DNA of 64,000 nucleotides from Competibacter_A sp037045535 (GCA_037045535.1 JBAOHI010000039.1:1-64000); one strand, 5' to 3'; shown: positions 25,453 to 34,065, counted from the first letter of the stretch. A program made the numbers and translations. Notes: generated from the letters alone by a model not told the origin.

Positions 25453-25665
25453 ATGGTCGACCCCGGCCCCTTCCTCACGATTCTATATGTCATCGTGGAT
25501 GACTTTGACAAGCAGTGCCTTTGTTTTGACGCCGGGACGGGCTTGTGCGATCCGGAAGGTACGGCACCTCACCGCCTCCGCCATCTAGCTGAGTTGACGA
25601 CATGCTCTAAAAATTTCTGGGCTCTTATGCGGTTGCCTTGGTCATTCCATCGCTCGCTTTGTTGA
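25453..25665 (+). pseudogene. Transposase N-terminal scar
   Basis: From ATG 25453 the frame starts VDPGPFLTILYVIVDDFDKQ, which resembles the opening of DDE transposases of the IS4/IS982-like kind (LTTLYVxVDDFC). Similarity fades within about 40 codons, and the frame runs into the end of waaL on the other strand. Truncated relic, not a functional gene. Confidence 0.45.
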
Positions 25666-26857
25666 AATCGGCGGTTAGGTAAATCAATGCTCCGAAGCAG
25701 ATGAATAGACAGGCGAAGTATCGCGACGTGTAGGAGAAACTCAGCAGGGCAGCGGCGACGATCGCCAAGGCAGCAGCCAGCAATACGCCCGCCTTCTGAC
25801 GGTCTGGTAACGATAGCTGATTCCACTTGCGGGCCACCCGCCAGAACACAGCGCCGATAAATGTCACCAGCGTTCCGACACCCAAAAGACCGGTTTCATA
25901 CCAAGCATCCAACAAAAAATTATGCAAATGTTGGACTTGGATGTGTACGCCATTCAGCTCAAAACCGAGGATGTTCGTGGCGTAACGGCCATTACCTAAC
26001 CCGACGCCGACCCAGGGTCGTTCTGGAGGATGGGCCAATGCCTGTTGCCATAAGGCTGTGCGTCCGGACGTAAAGCCGTTCAAGGGATGCTCGGGATCAA
26101 GGGTGCTCCTGCGAAAGGGTCCGGTATTCGCGATGATCGCGATCGACAGCGCCGCCGCCGCCAGTGTGATGGTCCAACGCAATCGCCAACCCAGCACGAG
26201 CCTGCTAAATACGATAAGAGCGATGATCGCCCCCAATAAAGCGGCCCGCCCTTCCGACAGCACCACGTAGGCGAGCACGGCGATAACGACGTTGGCCATG
26301 CTCCAGTAACGCCGGACGCCGTTGCCGTGCTGCCAGATCCATCCCAGAAAAAACGGTAGCAAGAACGGCAACAAATCTTCCCGAAGCTGGATTTTGGGAT
26401 CGAACGGTTGGCCGGATAATTCGAACACGTAGTACGGTAGCTGTAGATACAACCCGACCAGCGTGATACCCCCAAACAGCGCGATAGCACTCAGCAGGCG
26501 ATCCAGAGCGTTCGGGGATTTCCACAGGGCAGCTTGTACCAGCAGCACCGCCAGACTCGGCGCCAGAAACCCCGCCCAAATTCTCAATCCCCCCGCAGGG
26601 TCGAGCGCGCCAGGGATCCCCAGCAAAAACACGCCCAGCACCGCTAAATACAACAGCGTTGTAGCACGGTCTAAGCTCCTGTGGTGCCCCCAGAGGCTTA
26701 ACAGCCCCCAAACGGCGAAAATACCAGCGGTTATATTAAACAAAGCGCGCCCGCCAAGTTGGGTCAGGGGTAGAACCGCGACCAACAACCAGCCCGATTT
26801 GAAAAACGATACCGCCAGCGCGGAGCGCGCGTGTCCTATATAATTTTTCCTTGTCAT
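25625..26857 (-). CDS. waaL: O-antigen ligase/polymerase family membrane protein
   Basis: 410 aa with about eleven to twelve hydrophobic segments and one large periplasmic loop after the middle. The loop contains GRTALWQQALAHPPERPWVGVGLGN and the Wzy_C signature VQHLHNFLLDAWYETGLLGVGTL, whose His is catalytic in WaaL. Such proteins join O-polysaccharide from undecaprenyl diphosphate to lipid A-core on the outer face of the inner membrane. Position among core glycosyltransferases favours WaaL over a Wzy polymerase, though sequence cannot strictly separate them. The 3' end touches transposase relics. Divergent from the DUF6165 gene, 24 bp apart. Confidence 0.85.
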   Translation of the reverse strand: MTRKNYIGHARSALAVSFFKSGWLLVAVLPLTQLGGRALFNITAGIFAVWGLLSLWGHHRSLDRATTLLYLAVLGVFLLGIPGALDPAGGLRIWAGFLAPSLAVLLVQAALWKSPNALDRLLSAIALFGGITLVGLYLQLPYYVFELSGQPFDPKIQLREDLLPFLLPFFLGWIWQHGNGVRRYWSMANVVIAVLAYVVLSEGRAALLGAIIALIVFSRLVLGWRLRWTITLAAAALSIAIIANTGPFRRSTLDPEHPLNGFTSGRTALWQQALAHPPERPWVGVGLGNGRYATNILGFELNGVHIQVQHLHNFLLDAWYETGLLGVGTLVTFIGAVFWRVARKWNQLSLPDRQKAGVLLAAALAIVAAALLSFSYTSRYFACLFICFGALIYLTADFNKASDGMTKATA

Positions 26858-26881
26858 CGCCCACCCTCCGCACTTGAAACC

Positions 26882-27283
26882 ATGAGCCTGAATACCCCCG
26901 TTGCCCCCGGTGAATTTCTCGACAAATTAACCATTCTCGAAATCAAAGCTGAGCGGATGCAATCTGCCGCCAAACTGCTTAACGTCCAGTACGAACTTGA
27001 ATTATTACGAGCGATCTGGTCTGGTTCGCCCTATGGAACCGCCGATCTCGGCAATCTAGTCCGAGAATTGAAAATGATCAACGAAACGCTATGGGAGATT
27101 GAGGACAAGATTCGCCTCAAGGAGGCGGCCCATGCCTTTGATGCCGAATTTATCGAGCTGGCTCGCTCGGTCTATCTGATCAATGATCGACGAGCGGCCG
27201 TAAAACGCCACATCAACGTTCTGCTCGATTCTAAATTGGTCGAGGAAAAATCCTATGCGGATTACGGTATGTCCGCGCCGTAA
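26882..27283 (+). CDS. DUF6165-family protein
   Basis: 133 aa soluble, strongly helical and charged protein. Its beginning, VAPGEFLDKLTILEIKAERM, and the following AAKLLNVQYELELL match what I know of the DUF6165 family, small proteins often found beside glycosyltransferases. No catalytic motif or membrane segment is seen, and function is unknown. An earlier in-frame start at 26831 would overlap waaL; ATG 26882 is preferred. It converges with the GT9 gene downstream. The context suggests a role in envelope-glycan synthesis, for example as a partner protein, but that is inference. Confidence 0.7.
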   Translation: MSLNTPVAPGEFLDKLTILEIKAERMQSAAKLLNVQYELELLRAIWSGSPYGTADLGNLVRELKMINETLWEIEDKIRLKEAAHAFDAEFIELARSVYLINDRRAAVKRHINVLLDSKLVEEKSYADYGMSAP

Positions 27284-27314
27284 CCCGAGACCGATGTCCA
27301 TCAAGCCAAAGTGC

Positions 27315-28364
27315 TCAATCAGCCAGCAGGATAGCGGCGCGCCTCAGTACGGCATCGACCGAGATGCCTGCCATGTTCCGGGAGCTGTAATCGCAGCTCT
27401 GTTCGCCATCTGGCAGAAGCACATGGATAAACGGTGAATGAGAGAGTGGCGGTGAACTGCCGAACAGCCCGAGGGCATCGATACCCAAGGCTGCCGCTAC
27501 ATTCAGGAACCCCGTATCGTTGCCGATGTAAAACCGGGAACAGCTGATCAATGCCGCAGTTTCGGCGACGGTCAAATTTACACCGTTTAAGAGATTCGCT
27601 CCGGCTGCTTGGACCTGGTTGGCGATCGAGTTGGCGAGCGCAGCCTCGCGCGGACCGCCGCCGATCAGAACCGGCAAGCCCCATCCGCGCTGGACGATCT
27701 CGATGGCGAGCTCCGCAAAATTACGTTCACCCCACTGCTTCCAAGATTCACTGCTACCGATACCGAGTGTAATCCAAGGCTGTGGCAGGTGCGCAAAACG
27801 ATGCTGAACCCGCTCACGGTGGTGCGGATCGAGATGGAGATGCCCATCATCGTCAGTTCGGGCAACGTCATAAAGTTCCAGCAACGCATCGGCCTTCGCG
27901 ATGGGATGTGCGCGGCGGTGCTGTTCGGCCTTCGCGATGGGATGTGCGCGGCGGTGCTGTCGCGGCAAGCGGGTGGGCTCCTTGAGCCAAAGTCCCTGCG
28001 CACCGAAACCGTAGCCGATCCGTTCCGGAATACCTGCTAGCCGAGCGACAAGAGCGTAGCGAGCACTGTCGTGCAGAATCCAGACTCGCTGATAACGGGC
28101 CTGGCGCAACAGAGTGACCAACCGGATCGTTCCGGTCAGGCCGGAGTGCCTGCTGGAATCACGTTCCAGCCACAGGATCCGCCGCACGGTCGGGTCGGTT
28201 CCCAGCAATTGATCCGCGCGTGAGCGTGGTTTGGCGAGCAAATCGATCAAGCCTTCTGAAGTGGTTCGAGCGATGGCATGGATATGCGGCAAATGCCAGA
28301 TCATGTCGCCGATACCGGGTAAGGGTTGTACGATCAGCGTTCGTTCGGAAGGAGCAAGTTTCAT
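27315..28364 (-). CDS. Glycosyltransferase family 9 protein with internal tandem duplication
   Basis: 349 aa from ATG 28364 (preceded by TAAGGA). GT9 hallmarks are TLIVQPLPGIGDMIWHLPHIHAI at the N-terminus, ITLGIGSSESWKQWG as the central donor site, and YIGNDTGFLNVAAALGIDALGLFG near the C-terminus. An odd His/Arg-rich insertion consists of two copies of a 12-residue unit, QHRRAHPIAKAE/D, encoded by a 36-bp tandem repeat at 27891-27962. It sits between the two Rossmann domains where loop length varies, so function may survive. Likely adds a heptose or related sugar to core oligosaccharide. Confidence 0.83.
   Translation of the reverse strand: MKLAPSERTLIVQPLPGIGDMIWHLPHIHAIARTTSEGLIDLLAKPRSRADQLLGTDPTVRRILWLERDSSRHSGLTGTIRLVTLLRQARYQRVWILHDSARYALVARLAGIPERIGYGFGAQGLWLKEPTRLPRQHRRAHPIAKAEQHRRAHPIAKADALLELYDVARTDDDGHLHLDPHHRERVQHRFAHLPQPWITLGIGSSESWKQWGERNFAELAIEIVQRGWGLPVLIGGGPREAALANSIANQVQAAGANLLNGVNLTVAETAALISCSRFYIGNDTGFLNVAAALGIDALGLFGSSPPLSHSPFIHVLLPDGEQSCDYSSRNMAGISVDAVLRRAAILLAD
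27891..27962. repeat. 36-bp tandem duplication inside the GT9 gene
   Basis: Copy one is 27891-27926 and copy two 27927-27962. They are identical over the first 34 bases. The unit is a multiple of three, so the reading frame is kept and twelve residues are duplicated. Confidence 0.9.
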
Positions 28365-28994
28365 GTCCTTACCGGATCCCGGCAATATGCTTCTCGCCCG
28401 TTCGATCCAAGGCTACATGACAACCGACTTGGATTTTCCATGTGTCGTTCGGATGTTTGTATGCCGCGATTTTAATCGCGAATCCGTATGGCGGTCCTAG
28501 ATGACCCAAGTTGCCATCTGGCCGATTCAAAAGGCGAAATTGCAGTCACGAGGGGATGAGAGGGTCGCCTGCGATTCGAAGCTGGCGGTGGTGGCGTGGA
28601 TGCGTTTGGACGGCGAGCGTTCTGGAAATAGCTGTAAAGGTGTCAGGCTATCAGCAAGGCCGTGGTTAGAAGAGCTGGATTGCCGACTTAGCATGGTGGA
28701 TTTTTCCAGTGCCGCAGTGCTTTCCACAAGATCATCCCAAGGCAATAAGCTGATGCAATTCAGGCAGCTAATGACGTTCCGCGCAGGTCATCGTAAGTAG
28801 GGGGGTGCTTACAATACCACTAAACTCCGATGGGCTCCCTCCATAATCAAGGAGCGACTCGGGTTTTCATAAATGCCTTGCTTGGACAGACCTAGAAGAT
28901 TATGGCCAATACCTGGCACTTGAACGAGTTAGGAACATCTCCACGCTTTCCGGCGGGTTATGGTTTCCGTCATGAGCAGCCATGGAAGGCAATT
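28365..28994. other. 630-bp stretch with no recognised gene
   Basis: Short frames exist on both strands (the longest about 99 codons at 28501-28800, +), but none has a recognisable motif or clear ribosome-binding site. No IS motif was identified here either. It lies between the GT9 start and tRNA-Ser and includes the GT9 promoter region. Confidence 0.5.
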
Positions 28995-29084
28995 TGGCGG
29001 AGAGAGAGGGATTCGAACCCTCGTTAGAGTTACCCCTAAACAGCATTTCCAGTGCTGCGCCTTCGACCGCTCGGCCACCTCTCC
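28995..29084 (-). tRNA. tRNA-Ser (anticodon GGA)
   Basis: 90 nt on the minus strand with encoded CCA. Acceptor GGAGAGG, a D-arm with GCCGAGCGGTC, anticodon loop CTGGAAA (anticodon GGA, reads UCC/UCU), a long variable arm typical of tRNA-Ser, T-loop TTCGAAT and discriminator G. Confidence 0.95.
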
Positions 29085-29163
29085 GTACTGTCAGAATCTT
29101 TCTACGATAACATATCAATGGAGTCGAAATAAATATGCGTTACACACAGACGTGCAACGGTGA

Positions 29164-29294
29164 CTCGATACCGACATCATCCGTGGGCGGCTGACCATCC
29201 AGAAGGCAGTGGAGAAGGACTGTGGCCGGATCGAGGGCCGCCGCTACAGTCTTGGTCACTGGATCACGTGGTTGGATCAAGCTAGTATGCGATT
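29164..29294 (+). pseudogene. ISAs1-like transposase fragment
   Basis: The frame read from 29164 encodes IIRGRLTIQKAVEKDCGRIEGRRYSL and then WITWLDQ. This resembles the KxHGRIExRR block and following WL of ISAs1-family transposases. Only about 40 codons survive and no ends are visible. It is a relic just upstream of ppgK. Confidence 0.45.
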
Positions 29295-29326
29295 AGAAAC
29301 AATGAAACCGACAGAGAGGGAACAAC

Positions 29327-30079
29327 ATGAACATCCTGGGCATCGACGTCGGCGGGACGGGGATCAAGGGCGCGGTGATCGACACCGCAACCGGCGAACT
29401 GATCGGTGAGCGCCTCCGTCTCGAATCGCCCCGTCCGGCGACGCCCGAGTCGGTCGGCGTCGCGATTCGATCGTTGGTCGAACAACACCACTGGTCCGAC
29501 CCCATCGGCATCGGGTTTCCCGCCGCTATTCAGCACGGTGTCGCCCGCACGGCGGCCAACATTGATTCCTCTTTTATCGGCCTCCCGGTAGCCGACTATT
29601 TTTCGCGGCAAATCGGTTGCCCAGCCTATGTCGCTAATGACGCCGACGTCGCCGGGCTGGCTGAAATCCGGTTTGGCGCCGGCCGGGGTGTCGCCGGTGT
29701 AGTACTCGTCGTCACCATCGGGACCGGTCTCGGTACAGCTTTATTTAGCGACGGCCACCTGCTGCCGAATACTGAACTGGGCCATATCCGGCTTGATGAC
29801 GGCCTAGAGGCTGAACGTTACGCTTCGGAAGCCGTGCGCGACGCCCAACAGCTTAAATGGAAAGACTGGGGCGACCGATTTGACCGCTACCTCGTTGCCA
29901 TGGAAAAGCTGTTCTGGCCCGATTTGATCGTGCTTGGTGGCGGTGCCAGCAAGAAGCTGCACAAGTTCGCGTCGCAAATCACCGTGCAGGCTCCTGTCAT
30001 GCCAGCCCGGTTTCTCAACCGGGCTGGCATGATCGGCGCGGCGCTGTTCGCTGAAGAGAAACTGAGGGCTGCTGACTGA
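29327..30079 (+). CDS. ppgK: Polyphosphate glucokinase (ROK family)
   Basis: 250 aa, the normal length. Phosphorylates glucose with inorganic polyphosphate (often also ATP) as donor. The N-terminal ILGIDVGGTGIKGAVID (phosphate-binding loop, Asp7 to Lys14), catalytic Asp105 in ANDADVAGLAE, VVTIGTGLGTALF, and the ROK motif LPNTELGHI (146-154) are all present. PpgK is well known in Actinobacteria and occurs patchily in proteobacteria that store polyphosphate or glycogen. A ribosome-binding GAGAGGGAA precedes ATG 29327. A transposase relic upstream and a perfect intragenic hairpin at 29998-30031 are unusual. It stands alone between two tRNA genes. Confidence 0.9.
   Translation: MNILGIDVGGTGIKGAVIDTATGELIGERLRLESPRPATPESVGVAIRSLVEQHHWSDPIGIGFPAAIQHGVARTAANIDSSFIGLPVADYFSRQIGCPAYVANDADVAGLAEIRFGAGRGVAGVVLVVTIGTGLGTALFSDGHLLPNTELGHIRLDDGLEAERYASEAVRDAQQLKWKDWGDRFDRYLVAMEKLFWPDLIVLGGGASKKLHKFASQITVQAPVMPARFLNRAGMIGAALFAEEKLRAAD
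29998..30031. repeat. Perfect 15-bp inverted repeat within ppgK
   Basis: Arms 29998-30012 and 30017-30031 are exact reverse complements, with a 4-base loop TCTC. They lie near the 3' end of ppgK and encode MPARFLNRAGM without breaking the frame. No T-run follows. Confidence 0.9.
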
Positions 30080-30270
30080 AATCTCCCGAGGGGCTCCGCA
30101 CTCGATTTTCCCCATTAGTTCGATGGGATTGAGGTAGGGCGATCGCCCTGCGTATCTACAAGTCATGCTCTTGTTTCGATAAAGCTTGATCGGCTATCCT
30201 AGCCTCACCGCATATCAATAAACCCGATCACGGGTTAGCCGGTTTTCCTCCTGGACACCCCCCTCGTTTA

Positions 30271-30347
30271 GCCCCGATAGCTCAGTTGGATAGAGCGCAC
30301 CCCTCCTAAGGGTGAGGTCACAGGTTCAATTCCTGTTCGGGGCGCCA
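30271..30347 (+). tRNA. tRNA-Arg (anticodon CCT)
   Basis: 77 nt including encoded CCA. Acceptor GCCCCGA pairs with TCGGGGC. The D-arm is GCTC-AGTTGGATA-GAGC. Anticodon stem CACCC/GGGTG holds loop CTCCTAA, anticodon CCT (reads AGG). T-arm ACAGG-TTCAATT-CCTGT and discriminator G are clear. Confidence 0.95.
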
Positions 30348-30561
30348 TGTTTTTTCAGATAGTTAGTTGTTACCTCGGTTGGCGGTTATTCCTTCGTAAT
30401 GAAAGGCAAGCGCAAGATGCGCTCCCGGCTCATAAGTAGTGTTGTACATCGCGTGACGTTCTTTGAATAAACAGAACTCATGTTAACTTCCTGATTTTCT
30501 CGTATCTGATGTCTCGTGGTCGCAGTGTCTAAGCGGAGCGGTAGCGCCCCGCAGCGAGTGT

Positions 30562-32352
30562 TCAGAACTGCTCGGCCGACAGCGTCAGGATGCTTGAGCC
30601 ACCGCTACGCACTATCTTGAGCAAAGCGTCCGCCTGAGGCAGGATCTGCTCGGCGTAGAAGCGCGCGGTAGCTAGTTTGGTGCCGTAGAATCCGGGATCT
30701 TCGCCAGCGTCGAGTTTCGCTTTAGCCACCAGCGCTGCCCGCGCCATCTGCCAGCCACCGCAGACATAGCCGGTCAACATCAGATAATTCTTCGAAGCGG
30801 CAATGGCGGCATTAGGGTTCTGGCCGAAGGTCTGCAATACCCATTGAGTCGCTTGCTCCAATGCCTGAATACCCGCCGCTAGGGATTCACCGATCACCAT
30901 CAGTTCGGGGTTATCGGTTTGGGCGAGTGCGGCTTCGACACCGCGTATCTCCTGAATCAACTCCGCCATCGCCGCACCCTGGTCCATGGCGAGTTTCCGA
31001 CCGACCAGATCGGCGGCCTGGATGCCGGTGGTACCTTCGTAGATGGGGGTAACGCGCGCGTCACGGAAGTGTTGGCAGGCACCGGTCTCCTCAACGTACC
31101 CCATGCCGCCGTGGACTTGAATCCCGGTTGAGGCAATCTCCACGCTGAGTTCGGTACACCAGCCCTTCATCACCGGGGTTAACAAATCCACCCGTGCCTG
31201 GTGGCGCTGGCGCCCGGCGGCATCCGGGTGTTTGTGGGCAAGATCCATATCGACAGCCATTACATAGGCGAAAGCGCGCATGGCTTCGACCTGGGATTTC
31301 ATGGTCATCAGCATGCGCCGCACGTCCGGGTGCTGAATGATAGCGACGCGATCACCGGATTTCTGGTCCAAAGCACGGCCCTGAACCCGCTCCTTGGCGT
31401 AGCCGCGCGCCTGCTGATAGGCGCGATCGGCGATCCCTAGCCCTTCGAGGCCGACCTTTTGACGAACCTCGTTCATCATAGTGAACATATGGGCGAGCCC
31501 CTTGTTTTCCTGACCGATCAGGTAACCGATGGCACCGTTCCGATCGCCAAAGCTCATGACGCAGGTGGGGCTGGCATGGATGCCCATCTTATGTTCGGTG
31601 GATACGCAATGAACATCGTTTCGTTGGCCGAGCGAACCGTCGGCATTGACCAGAAACTTGGGGACCAGGAACAACGAGATACCTTTGACTCCATCGGGTG
31701 CATCCGGGGTGCGCGCCAGCACCAGATGCACCACGTTATCGGTCAGGTCGTGGTCGCCCCAGGAAATAAATATTTTCTGGCCATACAGCCGGTAGTGATC
31801 GGCATCGGGTACCGCCTTGGTACGTATCGCCGAGAGATCGGAACCGGCCTGCGGCTCGGTCAGATTCATGGTACCGGTCCATGTGCCGCTGACCATGTTC
31901 GGCAGATACAGTGACTTCAGCGCACCCGAACCGTGCTGTTTGAGGGCTTCGGTCGCGCCGATGGTCAGCAAGGCGCACATGGCAAAAGACATATTTGCCG
32001 CATTCCACATCTCCATCGTTGCCGTCAGCACCAACTCCGGCAGCCCTTGGCCACCGTACTCAGGGGAGCTGCTGATGCCGCTCCAGCCGCCTTCCACAAA
32101 TTGCTGATAGGCCGCTTTGAAACCGTCGGCGGTACGCACACTACCAGCCTCCAGGCGCACGCCTTGCGCATCGCCGGTTTTATTGAGCGGAGCCAGTACC
32201 TCACCGGCCAGCTTGGCCGCTTCGCCCAGAACCGCCTCGACCAGATCCGGCGTCGCGTCCTCGTAGCCCGACAAGCGGGTCAGCTGGTCCAAACCGGCCA
32301 ATTCCTCGATCACAAACCGCATGTCGCGGGTCGGTGCAAAATAAGTGGTCAT
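30562..32352 (-). CDS. Acyl-CoA dehydrogenase (long, DmdC-like subfamily)
   Basis: 596 aa. FAD-dependent alpha,beta-dehydrogenation of an acyl-CoA, passing electrons to ETF. Family features include MNLTEPQAGSDLSAIRTKA (flavin and substrate binding), KIFISWGDHD, a mid-protein VGLEGLGIADRAYQQARGYAKER, GMGYVEETGACQHFRDARVTPIYEGTTGIQA with the likely catalytic Glu in YEGTTG, and the extra C-terminal alpha-helical domain that distinguishes the 590-600 residue group (including DmdC) from short 380-residue enzymes. The gene follows etfB and etfA by 11 bp, so dehydrogenase and electron acceptor form an operon. Chain-length or methylthio specificity cannot be predicted. Confidence 0.9.
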   Translation of the reverse strand: MTTYFAPTRDMRFVIEELAGLDQLTRLSGYEDATPDLVEAVLGEAAKLAGEVLAPLNKTGDAQGVRLEAGSVRTADGFKAAYQQFVEGGWSGISSSPEYGGQGLPELVLTATMEMWNAANMSFAMCALLTIGATEALKQHGSGALKSLYLPNMVSGTWTGTMNLTEPQAGSDLSAIRTKAVPDADHYRLYGQKIFISWGDHDLTDNVVHLVLARTPDAPDGVKGISLFLVPKFLVNADGSLGQRNDVHCVSTEHKMGIHASPTCVMSFGDRNGAIGYLIGQENKGLAHMFTMMNEVRQKVGLEGLGIADRAYQQARGYAKERVQGRALDQKSGDRVAIIQHPDVRRMLMTMKSQVEAMRAFAYVMAVDMDLAHKHPDAAGRQRHQARVDLLTPVMKGWCTELSVEIASTGIQVHGGMGYVEETGACQHFRDARVTPIYEGTTGIQAADLVGRKLAMDQGAAMAELIQEIRGVEAALAQTDNPELMVIGESLAAGIQALEQATQWVLQTFGQNPNAAIAASKNYLMLTGYVCGGWQMARAALVAKAKLDAGEDPGFYGTKLATARFYAEQILPQADALLKIVRSGGSSILTLSAEQF

Positions 32353-32363
32353 GAGTTGCTTCC

Positions 32364-33314
32364 TCAGGCGGATGGGAGCTTGTCCAGTTCGGTGGACAGC
32401 TCGGGGAGTACCTTGAATAAATCGCCGACGATGCCGTAATCGGCGATCTGAAAAATCGGTGCTTCTTCGTCCTTGTTAATGGCGACGATGGTTTTGCTAT
32501 CCTTCATCCCGGCCAAGTGCTGGATGGCGCCGGAGATACCCACCGCGATATAGAGTTCGGGCGCGATGATCTTGCCGGTCTGGCCGATTTGGTAATCGTT
32601 GGGCACAAAGCCGGCATCCACTGCCGCGCGCGAGGCGCCCACCGCCGCGCCAAGCTGGTCGGCGATCTCTTCCAGCAGCTTGAAATTCTCGCCCGAACCC
32701 ATGCCGCGGCCACCGGAGACGACGATCCGGGCAGCGGTCAACTCGGGGCGCTCGGATTTGGTCAGCTCCTGGCTGATAAAGCGGGCGACGCCTAAAGGCG
32801 CTGCCGCCGGCACCGTTTCGATCGGTGCGGTGCCACCCTCCCTGGCAGCCGCTGCGAAAGCGGTACTGCGCACCGTCATCACTTTGACTGGGGCGCTGCA
32901 CTGTACCGTGGCCAACAGGCTGCCGGCGTAGATCGGACGGACGAAGGTGTCGGCGTTTTCCACACCGACGATGTCGGACAGTTGAGTGACGCCGAGCAGC
33001 GCCGCTACCCGCGGCATCAGGTTCTTGCCGAAGGTGGTGGCTGGCGCCAACATATGGCTGTAATCCTTGGCGAGTCCGGCGATCAGCATCGCGAGATCTT
33101 CGGCGAGGTGATGAGCGTAATGGTCGGCGTCCACCCGCAGTACTTTAGCCACCCCAGGGATCTTGGCGCTGGCTGTGGCTGCGTCAGCGCAATTGCTTCC
33201 CGCCACCAGCATGTGGATTTCGCCGCCGATGTCCAGCGCGGCGGTAATCGTATTCAAGGTGGCCGCTTTCAGCGTGGCATGGTCGTGTTCCGCAACGACG
33301 AGTATGTTGGTCAT
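32364..33314 (-). CDS. etfA: Electron transfer flavoprotein alpha subunit
   Basis: 316 aa, typical EtfA/FixB length. Large subunit that binds FAD; it takes electrons from acyl-CoA dehydrogenases and passes them to ETF-quinone oxidoreductase. The C-terminal FAD domain shows IVVSGGRGMGSGENFKLLEEIADQLGAAVGASRAAVDAG, then QIGQTGKIIAPELYIAVGISGAIQHLAGM and VAINKDEEAPIFQIADYGIVGDLF. It starts 1 bp after the etfB stop and ends 11 bp before the acyl-CoA dehydrogenase. ETF-quinone oxidoreductase is not in this window. Confidence 0.96.
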   Translation of the reverse strand: MTNILVVAEHDHATLKAATLNTITAALDIGGEIHMLVAGSNCADAATASAKIPGVAKVLRVDADHYAHHLAEDLAMLIAGLAKDYSHMLAPATTFGKNLMPRVAALLGVTQLSDIVGVENADTFVRPIYAGSLLATVQCSAPVKVMTVRSTAFAAAAREGGTAPIETVPAAAPLGVARFISQELTKSERPELTAARIVVSGGRGMGSGENFKLLEEIADQLGAAVGASRAAVDAGFVPNDYQIGQTGKIIAPELYIAVGISGAIQHLAGMKDSKTIVAINKDEEAPIFQIADYGIVGDLFKVLPELSTELDKLPSA

Positions 33315-33315
33315 G

Positions 33316-34065
33316 TTAGATCACCTTGGCGTCATTTCGGAGTTTAGCGACGAGTTCCGCCGCATCGGCCACCTTGATGCCGGCTTCACGCTTGGGTGGC
33401 TCGGTCACCTTAAGCGTGGTCAGTTGTGTCACCGGCACGACACCCAGATCATCAGGGCTGAGCGTCTCCAACGGCTTTTTCTTGGCTTTCATGATGTTGG
33501 GCAGCTTGACGTAGCGGGGCTCGTTGAGCCGCAAGTCGGCGGTCACCACCGTCGGTAGCTTGATCGCCACGGTTTCCAGCCCGCCGTCGATTTCGCGGGT
33601 GACCTCGATTTCCTGTTCGCCCAGTGTGAGTTTGGAGGCGAAAGTGCCTTGTCCCCAGCCGAGCAGCGCCGCCAGCATCTGCCCGGTCTGATTGCAGTCG
33701 TCGTCGATGGCCTGTTTGCCGAGGATCACCAGGTCCGGCTGCTCACGCTCGACCAAGACTTCCAGCAACTTGGCGACCGTCAGCGGTTCGAGCATGGCGT
33801 CGGTCTCGACCAGGACGGCCCGGTCGGCGCCCATGGCGAGTGCCGTGCGCAGCACCTCCTGACACTGGCTGACACCGATGGAGGCAGCGACAACCTCCGT
33901 CGCTTTGCCCAATTCCTTTAGGTGCACCGCTTCTTCCACAGCGATTTCATCGAAGGGGTTCATGCTCATCTTGACGTTGGCGATCTCCACGCCGGAACCG
34001 TCCGCCTTGGGGTAAACCTTGACATTGTAGTCGACCACCCGTTTCACGGCGACGAGAATTTTCAT
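33316..34065 (-). CDS. etfB: Electron transfer flavoprotein beta subunit
   Basis: 249 aa. Small subunit that binds AMP and docks on acyl-CoA dehydrogenases. Recognised by MKILVAVKRVVDYNVKVY at the start, SMNPFDEIAVEEAVHLKE, the LVILGKQAIDDDCNQTGQMLA loop (AMP-binding region), and the EtfB signature VEVTREIDGGLETV-like segment followed by LPTVVTADLRLNEPRY. ATG 34065 is preferred over one three codons upstream because GAGG sits 9 bases before it. First gene of the etfB-etfA-acyl-CoA dehydrogenase set; the acyl-CoA ligase gene lies 117 bp upstream on the same strand. Confidence 0.96.
   Translation of the reverse strand: MKILVAVKRVVDYNVKVYPKADGSGVEIANVKMSMNPFDEIAVEEAVHLKELGKATEVVAASIGVSQCQEVLRTALAMGADRAVLVETDAMLEPLTVAKLLEVLVEREQPDLVILGKQAIDDDCNQTGQMLAALLGWGQGTFASKLTLGEQEIEVTREIDGGLETVAIKLPTVVTADLRLNEPRYVKLPNIMKAKKKPLETLSPDDLGVVPVTQLTTLKVTEPPKREAGIKVADAAELVAKLRNDAKVI

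Noticed and set aside
28501..28800. 99-codon plus-strand frame between the GT9 gene and tRNA-Ser
   Set aside because: No motif, no convincing ribosome-binding site, competing frame on the other strand.
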